From Halomonas alkaliantarctica (lineage in GTDB: Bacteria > Pseudomonadota > Gammaproteobacteria > Pseudomonadales > Halomonadaceae): a stretch of 64,000 nucleotides of DNA. The DNA lies in contig NZ_CP122961.1 of assembly GCF_029854215.1 (NCBI RefSeq), positions 2,852,001 to 2,916,000 on the forward strand, written 5' to 3'. The notes under the pieces were generated by a model. That model was not told the DNA's origin. It saw only the letters and a program-made list of their open reading frames with translations, and did no database searches. The position numbers and the translations under genes are program-made. Below are positions 46,820-55,982 of this stretch, one piece after another (the first letter of the stretch is position 1; each line of letters begins with the position of its first letter).

Positions 46820-47108
46820 TTGTAGAATAACAACAGCAACGGGCCATCGCTATTCGTTGACACATCTTCCTGTTATTTTTCTCGGATTAATGTAGTGTTT
46901 GTGTATGTGCCGTACCGATATGGCATAGTTGTTTTTTGGTGCTTATCGTTCAGTCATTGTAACTAGCTCTGACTTTAAAAGAACAATGCCATTAGGGCTA
47001 TGGCTATGAAGGAGAACACGTCATTAACTCATACACATCTAAAGTGCAGAACATATCTGCATCGTGCATGATCCTGGCGTTCAGCAATCAAGCAGCAAGC
47101 CACCGCCA
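46820..47108. other. AT-rich intergenic region before the substrate-binding gene
   Basis: About 290 bases without a gene. The sequence is AT-rich with TTGTTTTTTGG near 46930 and should hold the promoter of the three-gene unit that follows. A weak CAGTCATTGTA resembles half of a Pho box, but the second half is missing. Confidence 0.35.
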
Positions 47109-47582
47109 ATGTCATCACTCGTTTTGAATGGTTCTTCATTACGATTGGCCTTACTTGTAGTGTCCACCCTCTTTTTACTGGTGGGGCTCAGTCTCGCGGG
47201 AACGAATGCCGTTGCTCGGGAAGCACCGCTTTGTTTAGTGGCTCACCCTGATGTCACCACCCGCTGGTTAAATCGCGATACCACCCGTGCGATTTTTGCC
47301 ATGCGTCAGCGCTCATGGCCGGACGGCCAAGCTGTCAGAGTCTTCGTATTAAACAATAGCAATCCCGTTCATGCTCGCTTTGCCAAAGAGCAATTAGCGG
47401 TTTACCCGCACCAGCTTCAGTTGGCCTGGGACCGCATGGTCTTCTCTGGGACTGGGCAAGCCCCAGACCGAGTAAGTGACCAAGCAGCGATGCGCGAGCA
47501 CGTTGCCACCACACCCGGCGCCATTGGCTACCTTGAAAGGGAGTATCTGGATGATAGTGTCCAAGTCATTTCGGTGGAATAA
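47109..47582 (+). CDS. Small PstS-like periplasmic substrate-binding protein
   Basis: About 157 residues with a signal peptide (SLRLALLVVSTLFLLVGLSL) and a single lobe of the phosphate-binding fold: TTRAIFAMRQRSWPDGQAVR, VFVLNNSNPVHARFAKEQL and TTPGAIGYLEREYLDDSVQV. It is half the length of PstS and lacks permease genes nearby, so it is more likely a ligand-sensing or scavenging protein. Its end overlaps the porin start by 32 bases, and the GGDEF/EVL gene follows. Start ATG 47109; GTG 47064 is possible. Confidence 0.72.
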   Translation: MSSLVLNGSSLRLALLVVSTLFLLVGLSLAGTNAVAREAPLCLVAHPDVTTRWLNRDTTRAIFAMRQRSWPDGQAVRVFVLNNSNPVHARFAKEQLAVYPHQLQLAWDRMVFSGTGQAPDRVSDQAAMREHVATTPGAIGYLEREYLDDSVQVISVE

Positions 47583-48774
47583 ATATCCAGCCTTTGCCGC
47601 GCTGGTAGGCGCTGTGGTGATGTTTTTTTCTGCTTACGCCCAAAGCGATGAAAGCACTATGGATACCCTCCAGGTGCATGGTTTTCTGAGTCAGGCGCTA
47701 ATCGTTACTGACCATAACAATTTCTTTGGCCCCAGTAGCCAAGATGAAGGCAGCTTCAAATTCACTGAAATTGGCCTAAATGCCTCGTTACGCCCTCATC
47801 AAGATGTGCTGCTTGCTGCACAGATGTTAAGCCGTCGGGCAGGAGGTAGTAGTAGCGATGCACATCCTGAGCTCGACTACGGTCTCATTGATTACCAAAT
47901 GATTTCAGATCAGCAGCGCACCTTTGGCATTCAATTAGGAAGATTCAAAAACCCCTTTGGTTTTTATAACCAAACGCGCGACGTGGCGTTTACCCGTCCA
48001 AGCATTTTGCTACCTCAATCAATTTATTTTGATCGCACACGTTCCCTCGGGCTTTCTGGAGATGGGATCAGCTTGTACCACGAAGAAAGACTTTCTTCCG
48101 GTGTTCTTCGAACGCAAGTAGGTATCGGCCAAGCCCAAGCAGGTGAAGATTTACAAAGCGCTCTGCGGCTAGAAGATGTACCGGGCACACTCAGTGCAAA
48201 ACAGTCAGCGATAGGGCAGATTCGTTATGAGCACGACGGGGGCCGCATTATTGCAGCTCTGAGCACTGCTCAGGCAAAAGCACGGTTTGATTCCAATATT
48301 CCAGAACAGACGGATGTGTCATTCCGGTTCCGACCTGTCGTTTTGTCCTTACAATATAACGAAGAGCTTTGGAGCCTGACAGGCGAGTTCGCTTTAAGGC
48401 CAACTAAGCTGGGTGGCGTAGAGAACCGCTGGGTAAATGATGTGACGGGCGAAAGCTGGTATCTCCAATACGCGCGTCGTTTTGCAGACGAATGGCAATG
48501 GCTAGTGCGTTACGACAGTCTTACAAGTAATCGCGCCGATCGCAGTGGCAAGTCTTTCGAAGAAAGCACCGGGGGGAGCGTGCCAGCACACACTCAATTT
48601 GCAGATGATTTAACGTTTGGTCTGCAGTGGGTCCCACACCCTCAAGTAATGTTGGCAGGCGAATATCACCATGTTGATGGCACTGGTTGGCTGCCCATTC
48701 AGGATAACCCAGACTCATCAGCAACCAGCCGAAGATGGAACATGTGGTTGTTGCAGCTATCGCTGCGATTTTGA
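47551..48774 (+). CDS. Outer-membrane porin-like beta-barrel protein
   Basis: About 407 residues with a signal peptide ending near FFSAYAQS and a beta-barrel pattern of alternating aromatic strands to a C-terminal phenylalanine (MWLLQLSLRF), the signal for outer-membrane insertion. It has QVHGFLSQALIVTDHNNFFG and GIQLGRFKNPFGFYNQTRDV, a start seen in OprP-like and related porins. The ATG at 47551 has AAAGGGAG before it and lies inside the previous gene. It may admit the ligand bound by the preceding protein. Confidence 0.75.
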   Translation: MIVSKSFRWNKYPAFAALVGAVVMFFSAYAQSDESTMDTLQVHGFLSQALIVTDHNNFFGPSSQDEGSFKFTEIGLNASLRPHQDVLLAAQMLSRRAGGSSSDAHPELDYGLIDYQMISDQQRTFGIQLGRFKNPFGFYNQTRDVAFTRPSILLPQSIYFDRTRSLGLSGDGISLYHEERLSSGVLRTQVGIGQAQAGEDLQSALRLEDVPGTLSAKQSAIGQIRYEHDGGRIIAALSTAQAKARFDSNIPEQTDVSFRFRPVVLSLQYNEELWSLTGEFALRPTKLGGVENRWVNDVTGESWYLQYARRFADEWQWLVRYDSLTSNRADRSGKSFEESTGGSVPAHTQFADDLTFGLQWVPHPQVMLAGEYHHVDGTGWLPIQDNPDSSATSRRWNMWLLQLSLRF

Positions 48775-48808
48775 GGCTCCGCTCGATCCTGGCTAGGACG
48801 CAACCGTA

Positions 48809-51643
48809 ATGAAAACACCTACCCTTTTTCGAACGCCTAAGCGTCTTAGCCTGACCTGGAGGGTTATCGCTTTAAGCAGCCTCCTGCTTTTAGCGCTGGT
48901 CACACTTTTCACCTGGCTAGGCCACGACAACTTAACGCGTCAATTCCAGGAAAGTCGCCTTCAGCACCATGAACGCCAGCAGCGAGAAATCAACTTAGCC
49001 CTACTCCGCTCATCAGAAAACTTGCGCCAGCTAGCTGGTTTAACTGCCGCCTCTGCAAGCCTTGGACTGCCCTTGCAAGCGGGTAGCACAGCCGAAGTAG
49101 AGCAAGCGCTGAACTCCCAGTGGCCTGCTCTACAGCTCGAAGCGGGAATTGATGAGATTCTAATCATTAATACTCATGGAGAGGTACTGGGCAGCTGGGG
49201 CACCGGGAATTCGCTATCCCAGCTTCCCATAATGAGCTGGGTAAGCCGTGTTATAAACACCGAACGACCACTTGCCGCGCTCCGCTGTTCAGGAAGCTGT
49301 CAGCAATTTGCTGCCGTACCAGTGTTGGTGGATGGAGAGAGTGTCGGCATGGTCGTGCTGTCCCGTTCGTTAGCCGATGTAACGCGGCAAGCCAAAGAAG
49401 TGTCAGGCAGCGAAGTCGCGCTACTCGTCACCGGGCCCGTTGAAGAAAGCCGGGTGACGGCAGCACGACAACTGCAAGCGTGGAATGGCCAACTGCTGGC
49501 ACTCACAAGCGAAGAACAAAGCTTAGAACCTTTACAGAGGGCGGCAGAGGCTGCCCCTGTTCGTCGTTTGATGGAAGCACCATTAAGCCTTGAACATGAC
49601 GGCAGGAATTTAGAAATCAGCGCAGTGCGCATGGGAGAGGATAACGAACGTAGCAATATCGGATACTTTTTGCTGATATCAGATATTACCGAGCAAATTA
49701 AGGCTATTAATCAGGATACTCGTACGCTGTTGTTCGTAGGCGTGCTCGGCTGGATTGCTGCAGAACTACTGCTATTGGTCATATTGCTTGGGCCAATGGC
49801 TCGATTACGCAGAGTAGCCGGATTGCTTCCAGCCTTGGCCAATGGAAAATTTAGTGACATACACTCCGCCATCCCCAGCCGCCGTCGTCGCATTTCCGAT
49901 GAGATAGATGTCCTTGAGAGCACCACGCTTGAGCTTTCAAGCCAGCTTGAAATGTTAGAGGGTGAAGTGCAAGAACGGGGCGACCAACTAGCTGAACGTA
50001 TTGAAGAGCTAGCCAAAGAGCGTGATTTCGTTAATAGCCTGCTGGATACTGCCCAGGTCTTTATCATTGCCCAAGATTGCGCCGGACGCATCAGTCTAGT
50101 GAATGAGTATGCTCAGCTGACGCTGGGGCTTAATGAGGCGTCATTACTTGGGCGTCATTTTGCTGATGTCTTCGAGGCGGGCGTCCCGACCACAGTGAAT
50201 ACTTTTTCCCAGCCCCAACAAGAGGAAAAAATGCTACGTACGCCCGACCATCGCCTTCACACTATTGCTTGGTACCATGCACCATTACAAACAAGTAGTG
50301 AGGGGAAGGGAGCGCGTATATCGGTAGGACTCGATATTACCGAGCGCAAGGCTGCCGAAGCGCGACTTACTTGGTTGGCTGAACGCGATCCGCTGACGGA
50401 GCTATACAACCGGCGCTACTTTCAATATGCACTACAAATCGCCCTTGATCGTCCCTCGAAAACAACAGGGGCAGTACTGCTGCTCGATTTAGACCAGTTC
50501 AAAGAGGTCAACGAGCTGAGCGGGCACCACGTAGGCGACAAATTACTGTGTGAAGTGGCCAGCACCCTCTCCCATAATCTTGGCGGTCGTGGCGTCATAG
50601 CCCGTCTGGGCGGTGACGAATTTTCTCTGCTATTGGAAGATACCAACACCGAACAAGCGATAAGTGTCGCTCAATATATCGTCCAGCTATTAGATGGTAT
50701 CGGCTTCGTTATCGGCGAGCGGCGGCATCGAGTAACGGCCAGTATTGGCATTGCCTTGTATCCTACCCATGGCGATACGCCAGCAGACCTGATGGCTAGC
50801 GCCGATGTGGCCATGTACAAAGCTAAGGAGAGCGGTATTCAGCATTGGCACCTACTTTCTAAGTCGGAAAATGCCAAAGACGAGCTACAAGAACGCGTTT
50901 ACTGGGTTGAACGCATCCACAATGCGCTTGAAGAAAATAGCTTTGAGCTAATGGTCCAGCCCATCATGCGCTTGGAAGACCAAGACGTAAAACACCATGA
51001 GGTGCTGCTGCGAATGCGTGACGCGGATGGCAGCCTCATTGCTCCCGCGCACTTTATTCCTATTGCCGAGCAGAGTGGACAAATCGTCTTAATTGACCGC
51101 TGGGTATTGCGGCATAGCTTAAAGGCACTTAGCCAATTACAGGATCGGGGTATCACACTAGCGGTGAATCTCTCCGGCCAATCCCTCCACGATGCAGGAC
51201 TAAAGCAGTATCTCGCCGAGGAATTGGCCGCCAGCGGCGCTGATCCTCACCACTTAATATTGGAAGTAACAGAAACAGCTGCGGTTACCGACTTTTCTAC
51301 CGCACGGGGCGTATTACAAGCAGTGCGCGATCTGGGTTGCCGCACCGCACTGGATGACTTTGGGGTGGGCTTCAGCAGTTTCCACTACCTCGGGCAACTG
51401 CCCGTCGATTATATTAAAATTGATGGCTCTTTTATTCGCAGCTTGCTTATTAGCCCTGACAGTCGCGTCATTGTTCGCGCTATTGCTGACATTGCTAAAG
51501 GTTTTGGCAAGCAAACCATTGCTGAGTTCGTTGACCAGGAAGCGCTATTGCCAATACTTAAAGCTTATGGGATAACGTATGGTCAAGGATTTCATTTAGG
51601 GCGACCAGTTCCAATCCTTACAGCTTTTAATAACTACCGGTGA
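48809..51643 (+). CDS. Membrane sensor with PAS, GGDEF and EAL-like (EVL) domains
   Basis: A 944-residue c-di-GMP protein. TM1 (about 17-35), a periplasmic sensor domain (about 36-300), TM2 (about 305-330) and a coiled coil (about 345-405) precede PAS (about 410-520), GGDEF (about 530-690) and EAL (about 705-940). GGDEF 601-605 is intact in ARLGGDEF. The EAL motif reads EVLLRM (E731-V-L), a variant often still active; DDFGVGFSS is present later. Third gene of the unit with the binding protein and porin, which suggests that the periplasmic part senses the same ligand. Confidence 0.9.
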   Translation: MKTPTLFRTPKRLSLTWRVIALSSLLLLALVTLFTWLGHDNLTRQFQESRLQHHERQQREINLALLRSSENLRQLAGLTAASASLGLPLQAGSTAEVEQALNSQWPALQLEAGIDEILIINTHGEVLGSWGTGNSLSQLPIMSWVSRVINTERPLAALRCSGSCQQFAAVPVLVDGESVGMVVLSRSLADVTRQAKEVSGSEVALLVTGPVEESRVTAARQLQAWNGQLLALTSEEQSLEPLQRAAEAAPVRRLMEAPLSLEHDGRNLEISAVRMGEDNERSNIGYFLLISDITEQIKAINQDTRTLLFVGVLGWIAAELLLLVILLGPMARLRRVAGLLPALANGKFSDIHSAIPSRRRRISDEIDVLESTTLELSSQLEMLEGEVQERGDQLAERIEELAKERDFVNSLLDTAQVFIIAQDCAGRISLVNEYAQLTLGLNEASLLGRHFADVFEAGVPTTVNTFSQPQQEEKMLRTPDHRLHTIAWYHAPLQTSSEGKGARISVGLDITERKAAEARLTWLAERDPLTELYNRRYFQYALQIALDRPSKTTGAVLLLDLDQFKEVNELSGHHVGDKLLCEVASTLSHNLGGRGVIARLGGDEFSLLLEDTNTEQAISVAQYIVQLLDGIGFVIGERRHRVTASIGIALYPTHGDTPADLMASADVAMYKAKESGIQHWHLLSKSENAKDELQERVYWVERIHNALEENSFELMVQPIMRLEDQDVKHHEVLLRMRDADGSLIAPAHFIPIAEQSGQIVLIDRWVLRHSLKALSQLQDRGITLAVNLSGQSLHDAGLKQYLAEELAASGADPHHLILEVTETAAVTDFSTARGVLQAVRDLGCRTALDDFGVGFSSFHYLGQLPVDYIKIDGSFIRSLLISPDSRVIVRAIADIAKGFGKQTIAEFVDQEALLPILKAYGITYGQGFHLGRPVPILTAFNNYR

Positions 51644-51703
51644 CAAGAATTATTCTTAAAAGTAATTAATCATCAAACTAATCGATACGCAAGGAAAATA
51701 GTG

Positions 51704-52516
51704 ATGGAAGCAACTCAAAAAAAGGAGAAAACTAGTAATGCAGTATTAGATGCTTTCACCTCTTTTAATGATGATTTTGTTTTCAGCATTGCTATCACTG
51801 AAAATGAAAAACATCGGATATACAAATTGCGTCACGAAGTATATTGCCAGGAAATTGGTTACCATACAGAACAAATAGCTAACCAAAACAGTGAATCGGA
51901 TATTCACGACGCTCATTCCATTCACTGCTTGATCGAACACCGACGCTCTGGACTGGCGGCTGGCTGCCTTAGATTGGTATTACCAGCACCCCTTCATGAG
52001 GGAAAAATGAAGAGACTGCCTCTTCAGGATTTTGGTGAGCAGACGCTTCCACACGACGTTTTGCATCCCGCTAAACTGCCATATGAGAGTATTTGTGAAA
52101 TATCACGTTTTGCTATCGCTAGAGCATTCCGCCATAAAGCGATAAATCATGAAACGCTTACTCCAAGCGCTTTTGATTACCAATTCACAGCCACTGAAAG
52201 AAAGACATTCCCTTTAATAGTTATTGCCTTGTTCCTCGCAACTTACGCACTCGTAGGGTTAATGAAAAAACGTCACGTATTTGCCATGATGGAACCAAGG
52301 CTTCCAAGACTTCTCTCCATGTCCGGCTTCAAATTTACAAAAATTGGAGAAACGATTGAAATGCATGGTAAGCGAAATGCTTTTTACATTGATCACAATA
52401 AAGCAGAAAAAGAGATGAATGAAGAATTAATGCCGTTTTATCTTCACATCTGGGAAACTTTGGAACCACAATTAAAAGAACTGCTGGAAACAAAAAATAG
52501 CAGTTCTATTGATTAG
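51704..52516 (+). CDS. PEP-CTERM/exosortase-system-associated acyltransferase
   Basis: A 270-residue GNAT-like protein of the family tied to PEP-CTERM/exosortase systems (TIGR03694 as remembered). The diagnostic part is IYKLRHEVYCQEIGYHTEQI, then GLAAGCLRLVLPAPLHEGKM and CEISRFAIARAFRHK. It resembles autoinducer synthases in fold. The DNA is visibly richer in A and T than its neighbours, which hints at transfer. No exosortase, PEP-CTERM protein or glycan gene is in the window. ATG 51704 follows AAGGAAAATAG. Confidence 0.82.
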   Translation: MEATQKKEKTSNAVLDAFTSFNDDFVFSIAITENEKHRIYKLRHEVYCQEIGYHTEQIANQNSESDIHDAHSIHCLIEHRRSGLAAGCLRLVLPAPLHEGKMKRLPLQDFGEQTLPHDVLHPAKLPYESICEISRFAIARAFRHKAINHETLTPSAFDYQFTATERKTFPLIVIALFLATYALVGLMKKRHVFAMMEPRLPRLLSMSGFKFTKIGETIEMHGKRNAFYIDHNKAEKEMNEELMPFYLHIWETLEPQLKELLETKNSSSID

Positions 52517-52531
52517 CTTAATCATCCTTCC

Positions 52532-53179
52532 TTATGATGTTCTGTTACTCTCCACTATTGATGCGGATCTAAAATCATTAACCGTCACGCTGGTGAATTT
52601 CTCTAAGAAAAACACTAGTGTTTCGGGATATTGGAATCGCTCTTCGAAGCGCTCTTGACCCTGTTGTGAGCGACGTGTCACGCTTGCTTTATATCCCTCA
52701 TTCGACTTAGATACCTTTACGCTATTTTCGCGCATTCCGTCACGCTTGATGGCAGTGATGGGAGAGTTATCGTTCAATAAAACGTCTAGTTGTCGTGCTG
52801 CAGTGCGTTCTTCATCAGAAGCCCAGAGGGGTTGATCCCGATCACCATAACGGTAGAGCATAATGACCAGCATGACCGAAAAGATACTGCTGGTCAGCAT
52901 CCAGGTTAATAAAACGCTCGAAAGCGGGGTTGTCAGCATAATGATTAGCTGAACCAAAATACCTACTGCCAGCACACCGGCTAAAGGCCTCCACATACGC
53001 GGATTCATAAACCTGCGCTTCAAGATATATCCCCAAAGCCCAACCACCGCTAATGCTCCTAATAGTAAATGCACGGGAGCAAGTAGCGTACCCCCTCCCG
53101 ACAATAGGGCAATCACTCCAATCATTACCATTAAACTGTAGAAAGCAGCTAACAGGTAGTAAGCGCGATCAAGGGTCAT
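52532..53179 (-). CDS. Membrane protein of unknown function
   Basis: A 215-residue protein with four hydrophobic segments in the first 110 residues (LLAAFYSLMVMIGVIALLSG, PVHLLLGALAVVGLWGYIL, LAGVLAVGILVQLIIML, MLTSSIFSVMLVIMLYRYG) and a charged cytoplasmic tail (SVKVSKSNEGYKASVTRRSQ). No family was recognised. It converges on the acyltransferase gene with 15 bases between, and stands alone upstream of the peptidase gene. Confidence 0.7.
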   Translation of the reverse strand: MTLDRAYYLLAAFYSLMVMIGVIALLSGGGTLLAPVHLLLGALAVVGLWGYILKRRFMNPRMWRPLAGVLAVGILVQLIIMLTTPLSSVLLTWMLTSSIFSVMLVIMLYRYGDRDQPLWASDEERTAARQLDVLLNDNSPITAIKRDGMRENSVKVSKSNEGYKASVTRRSQQGQERFEERFQYPETLVFFLEKFTSVTVNDFRSASIVESNRTS

Positions 53180-53318
53180 ATGCAGTCTCCATGCGGGTTA
53201 ACCGATGGCCTTCGTCACCATCGGCTTTATTGTTATAGGCATGCGGATAAAGCCTTGAAGAGCAGTATAGATTATCACGCCAATTCTTCACTATTGCCTT
53301 GCTAACCAGTGTTACAGG

Positions 53319-54284
53319 TTACAGCCCCTGTGCGCCCCGGCGCAGCCAGTCGTGGACAAACGCAAGTTTACGGCGGGCAGTCTCCGAGAGTACAAAGGGG
53401 TAAAGATCCGGCAACCCCATCGAACGGTTGACGTGATTGACCCCAACGGTGAGCGAAGCTGCCACGTAAATCAAGCGCTCGGCATCAGGCTCTGCATACG
53501 GCTCCCACTGATGGCTAGGTAGCTCTGGTGAAGAGAGGTCTGATGCCGCAAAACTATCGGCAATATCGGTTAAATGCAGCAGATGCGCAGCAGTTTCGGC
53601 CCAGTCTTCGTGGGGGTGTGCAGAGGCATAGGTGGTTAAATAGCGCTCTTTCCAATCGGGCGGTGGCCCATTTTGGTAGTGGTGCTGGAGCGCGGCCTGG
53701 TAATCCTGTCGCTCGTCGCCAAACATCTCGCGAAAGGCATTCAGAAAATCTTCACGCAGGCTTAGCCGCCACCAGAGCATGTGAGAAATCTCGTGGCGCA
53801 TATGGCCAATCATCGTGCGGTAAGGTTCCTCTAACGCTTCACGACGCGTCGTAACCAGCACGGGATCTACCTCGGCCACGCTAATGGTCACTACGCCCTC
53901 AATATGTCCCATCGGTACCGGCGTACGGCCTTCGGCGAGCAGATGAAAAACCGGCGGTGCCCCTGGGTCTTCCGGGCGGAACCAGTGCCAGCGGCCTAGG
54001 TTGTCCAGCACCCAACGTTTGGCTGCTTCAGTCTTTGCCCAATTTGGGATCGCATCGGGAAGGTTGGGGTCTGGCGCCAGCGCCGTCATTGCACAAGCGC
54101 GACAAAAAGCGCCCTCTTCGGGGGCAATCCAGTTACAACCGATAATGTCACGATTGATGCAGAAAGGTGGCATTGGCACAAAGGCCCGGGCCTGAGGGTC
54201 ATAAGCGACCGGGGTACCGTCTGCGGTTGCGAGATTGTCGAACCAAAGAGAGCCCGAACCTACGGGATTTGAAAATACGCGCAT
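53319..54284 (-). CDS. Zinc-ribbon putative metallopeptidase
   Basis: A 321-residue cytoplasmic protein. The N terminus has a zinc-ribbon-like set of cysteines (Cys42, Cys50, Cys61, Cys64 in CINRDIIGCNW and FCRACAMT). The HEISH motif at 164-168 (GHMRHEISHMLWWRL) gives the two metal-binding histidines and catalytic Glu of zincin peptidases. It resembles the putative zinc-binding metallopeptidase family found in many proteobacteria. ATG 54284 has CAGGAGC before it. The substrate is unknown. Confidence 0.8.
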   Translation of the reverse strand: MRVFSNPVGSGSLWFDNLATADGTPVAYDPQARAFVPMPPFCINRDIIGCNWIAPEEGAFCRACAMTALAPDPNLPDAIPNWAKTEAAKRWVLDNLGRWHWFRPEDPGAPPVFHLLAEGRTPVPMGHIEGVVTISVAEVDPVLVTTRREALEEPYRTMIGHMRHEISHMLWWRLSLREDFLNAFREMFGDERQDYQAALQHHYQNGPPPDWKERYLTTYASAHPHEDWAETAAHLLHLTDIADSFAASDLSSPELPSHQWEPYAEPDAERLIYVAASLTVGVNHVNRSMGLPDLYPFVLSETARRKLAFVHDWLRRGAQGL

Positions 54285-54384
54285 ACGGTGAAGCTCCTGA
54301 AAGCGAGAAAAAGAGAACCTCCATACCCGCCAGAGCGTCCTCTTTTCCAAAGTCCTATTAAAAAGTGTGCAGCGCCCCTTACTT

Positions 54385-54448
54385 CATCTCAAGACGATTT
54401 CATTTCAAAACTATCTCATTTCAAGACTATTTCATTTCAAAACCGCGC
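54385..54448. repeat. Four 16-base tandem repeats at the nfsA 3' end
   Basis: The units CATCTCAAGACGATTT, CATTTCAAAACTATCT, CATTTCAAGACTATTT and CATTTCAAAACCGCGC follow each other at exactly 16 bases. The last unit and part of the third lie inside the nfsA coding end (GFEMK and the stop). The repeats probably grew from the gene end by slippage; adding units would change or extend the 3' end. Confidence 0.75.
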
Positions 54449-55158
54449 TGGACCAAAAAGTCACGCATGTGAGGGCGCAACTTATTATCGAACAACGGCT
54501 TAAGGTTGCGGGACCAATCGGTATCTTTATTACTGCTGCTGCGAGCCTGATAGTAAGCCTGCATGGTCGTGTCAAAGGCCTCTACCTGGTCAACGTCTTC
54601 AGTGTAGTAGTCTTCTTTAAGAACTGCCTCTACGGGTAAGCGTGGCTTCACTTCCGGCTCTTGGTCTGGGTAGCCGAGACACATACCAAACACTGGGTAA
54701 ACGTGCTTGGGTAAACGCAGTAGATCGCTAATCGCTTGGGGATTATTGCGAATACCGCCGATATAGCAGATCCCCAACCCTTCGGACTCAGCCGCTACCG
54801 CCACGTTTTGCGCCATCAGCGCCGTATCCACTGTCGCCACCAGCAGTTGCTCGGTCATTCCCCGCACAACGTTCGCGCCGGTGCGCTCTGAAGCCTCCGT
54901 CGGGCGCTTCATATCCGCGCAGAAAACTAAAAAGTCGGCACTTGAGGCAATATAGCCTTGCCCACCAGCCAATTCTGCTATCTGTTCACGATTTGCCTGA
55001 TTTTTCACGTGGATAACGGTATACGCCTGAACATGACTGGATGTCGCTGCCCCCTGCCCCGCCTGGATAAGCTCCAGCAGCAATTCCTTTGGAATCGGTC
55101 GATCACTAAATTTACGAATCGAACGGTGGGATTTCAGTAACTTAATAACGTCGTTCAT
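54427..55158 (-). CDS. nfsA: NfsA-like NADPH-dependent flavin nitroreductase
   Basis: A 243-residue FMN enzyme. The N terminus VIKLLKSHRSIRKFSDRPIP, the segment GAATSSHVQAYTVIHVKNQA and the ending YIGGIRNNPQAISDLLRLP match NfsA, and the length is almost the same. It reduces nitro compounds and quinones with NADPH by two-electron steps. It is monocistronic, with tandem repeats at its end. The start lies in a clear ATG at 55158 without a strong ribosome-binding site. Confidence 0.88.
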   Translation of the reverse strand: MNDVIKLLKSHRSIRKFSDRPIPKELLLELIQAGQGAATSSHVQAYTVIHVKNQANREQIAELAGGQGYIASSADFLVFCADMKRPTEASERTGANVVRGMTEQLLVATVDTALMAQNVAVAAESEGLGICYIGGIRNNPQAISDLLRLPKHVYPVFGMCLGYPDQEPEVKPRLPVEAVLKEDYYTEDVDQVEAFDTTMQAYYQARSSSNKDTDWSRNLKPLFDNKLRPHMRDFLVQRGFEMK

Positions 55159-55258
55159 GGAACCTCGCTTATCTGTATAACGCTTATCTGAATCAACTAA
55201 GTAACAGGGTAACAGATTTGTACAATATGACAGGGTTGGTTGATGGCTTTAAAACTGG

Positions 55259-55750
55259 CTACAGCAAATGCATCACCGCGCCGCGCACACCGCGTTGATC
55301 TACCCATAATTTACCGAGTGTAATCGGCAGTTTGAATCGACGCTTTCCCGCCGCACCTGGATTGAAAAGCAACTTTCCCTCCTGGTGTTCATTGCGGGGT
55401 TTATGGGAGTGACCATGCAGAAGTACATCACAAGAAGTTTTCGGGTCGAAATCCTCTAATCGGTGAACAAGGTGCAGATGTTTTTCGTTCACGATGATGT
55501 CCTGATGTATTGGCAAACGCGCTGCCCAGGCCGCCGTATCGATATTGCCCTTTACACAAATCACCTTCGCCAGTGTCTCCAAGCGTTCTAAAATCGCTTT
55601 ATCCGCTTCTTTACTGCCCACATCCCCCAGGTGCAGGATAAGCTCGCACCCCTCTAGCAGGCAAAGTGCTTCGTCACGCAGCAACCCATGGGTATCGGCA
55701 ATAACACCGACGGGAGAATTAACCCTGCAGCACGGTATAGATGGGCTCAT
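55259..55750 (-). CDS. YfcE-like metallophosphoesterase
   Basis: A 163-residue calcineurin-type phosphoesterase. Metal ligands are in GVIADTHGL (Asp, His), LHLGDVGS (Asp), KGNIDTAAW (Asn) and LLHGHSHKPR (His-x-His), the full set of a dinuclear site. It probably hydrolyses phosphodiesters. ATG 55750 follows GGAGAGG. No operon partner is obvious. Confidence 0.87.
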   Translation of the reverse strand: MSPSIPCCRVNSPVGVIADTHGLLRDEALCLLEGCELILHLGDVGSKEADKAILERLETLAKVICVKGNIDTAAWAARLPIHQDIIVNEKHLHLVHRLEDFDPKTSCDVLLHGHSHKPRNEHQEGKLLFNPGAAGKRRFKLPITLGKLWVDQRGVRGAVMHLL

Positions 55751-55982
55751 TAACAACCTCTCCCCACGAATAAATAATGTCATTTTAGCTTTTTATGTTA
55801 GAACGCTATTAAATATTGCTCATCACGGCCGATATCTAAACTATCAAATAGATAGCGATGCCACGTCATTTATTAGATTTTTATTGTCTAGGTAATAAGT
55901 TAGCCACCGGCAAGCTATACTGTTAAAGCTATATGCTGATAACTGACACTTGATGGAATAATAACGACGCCAGGAAGCCGAT

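Noticed and set aside
46950..46975. A possible Pho box before the PstS-like gene.
   Set aside because: Only one seven-base half (CAGTCAT) fits; the second half at the required spacing is missing.
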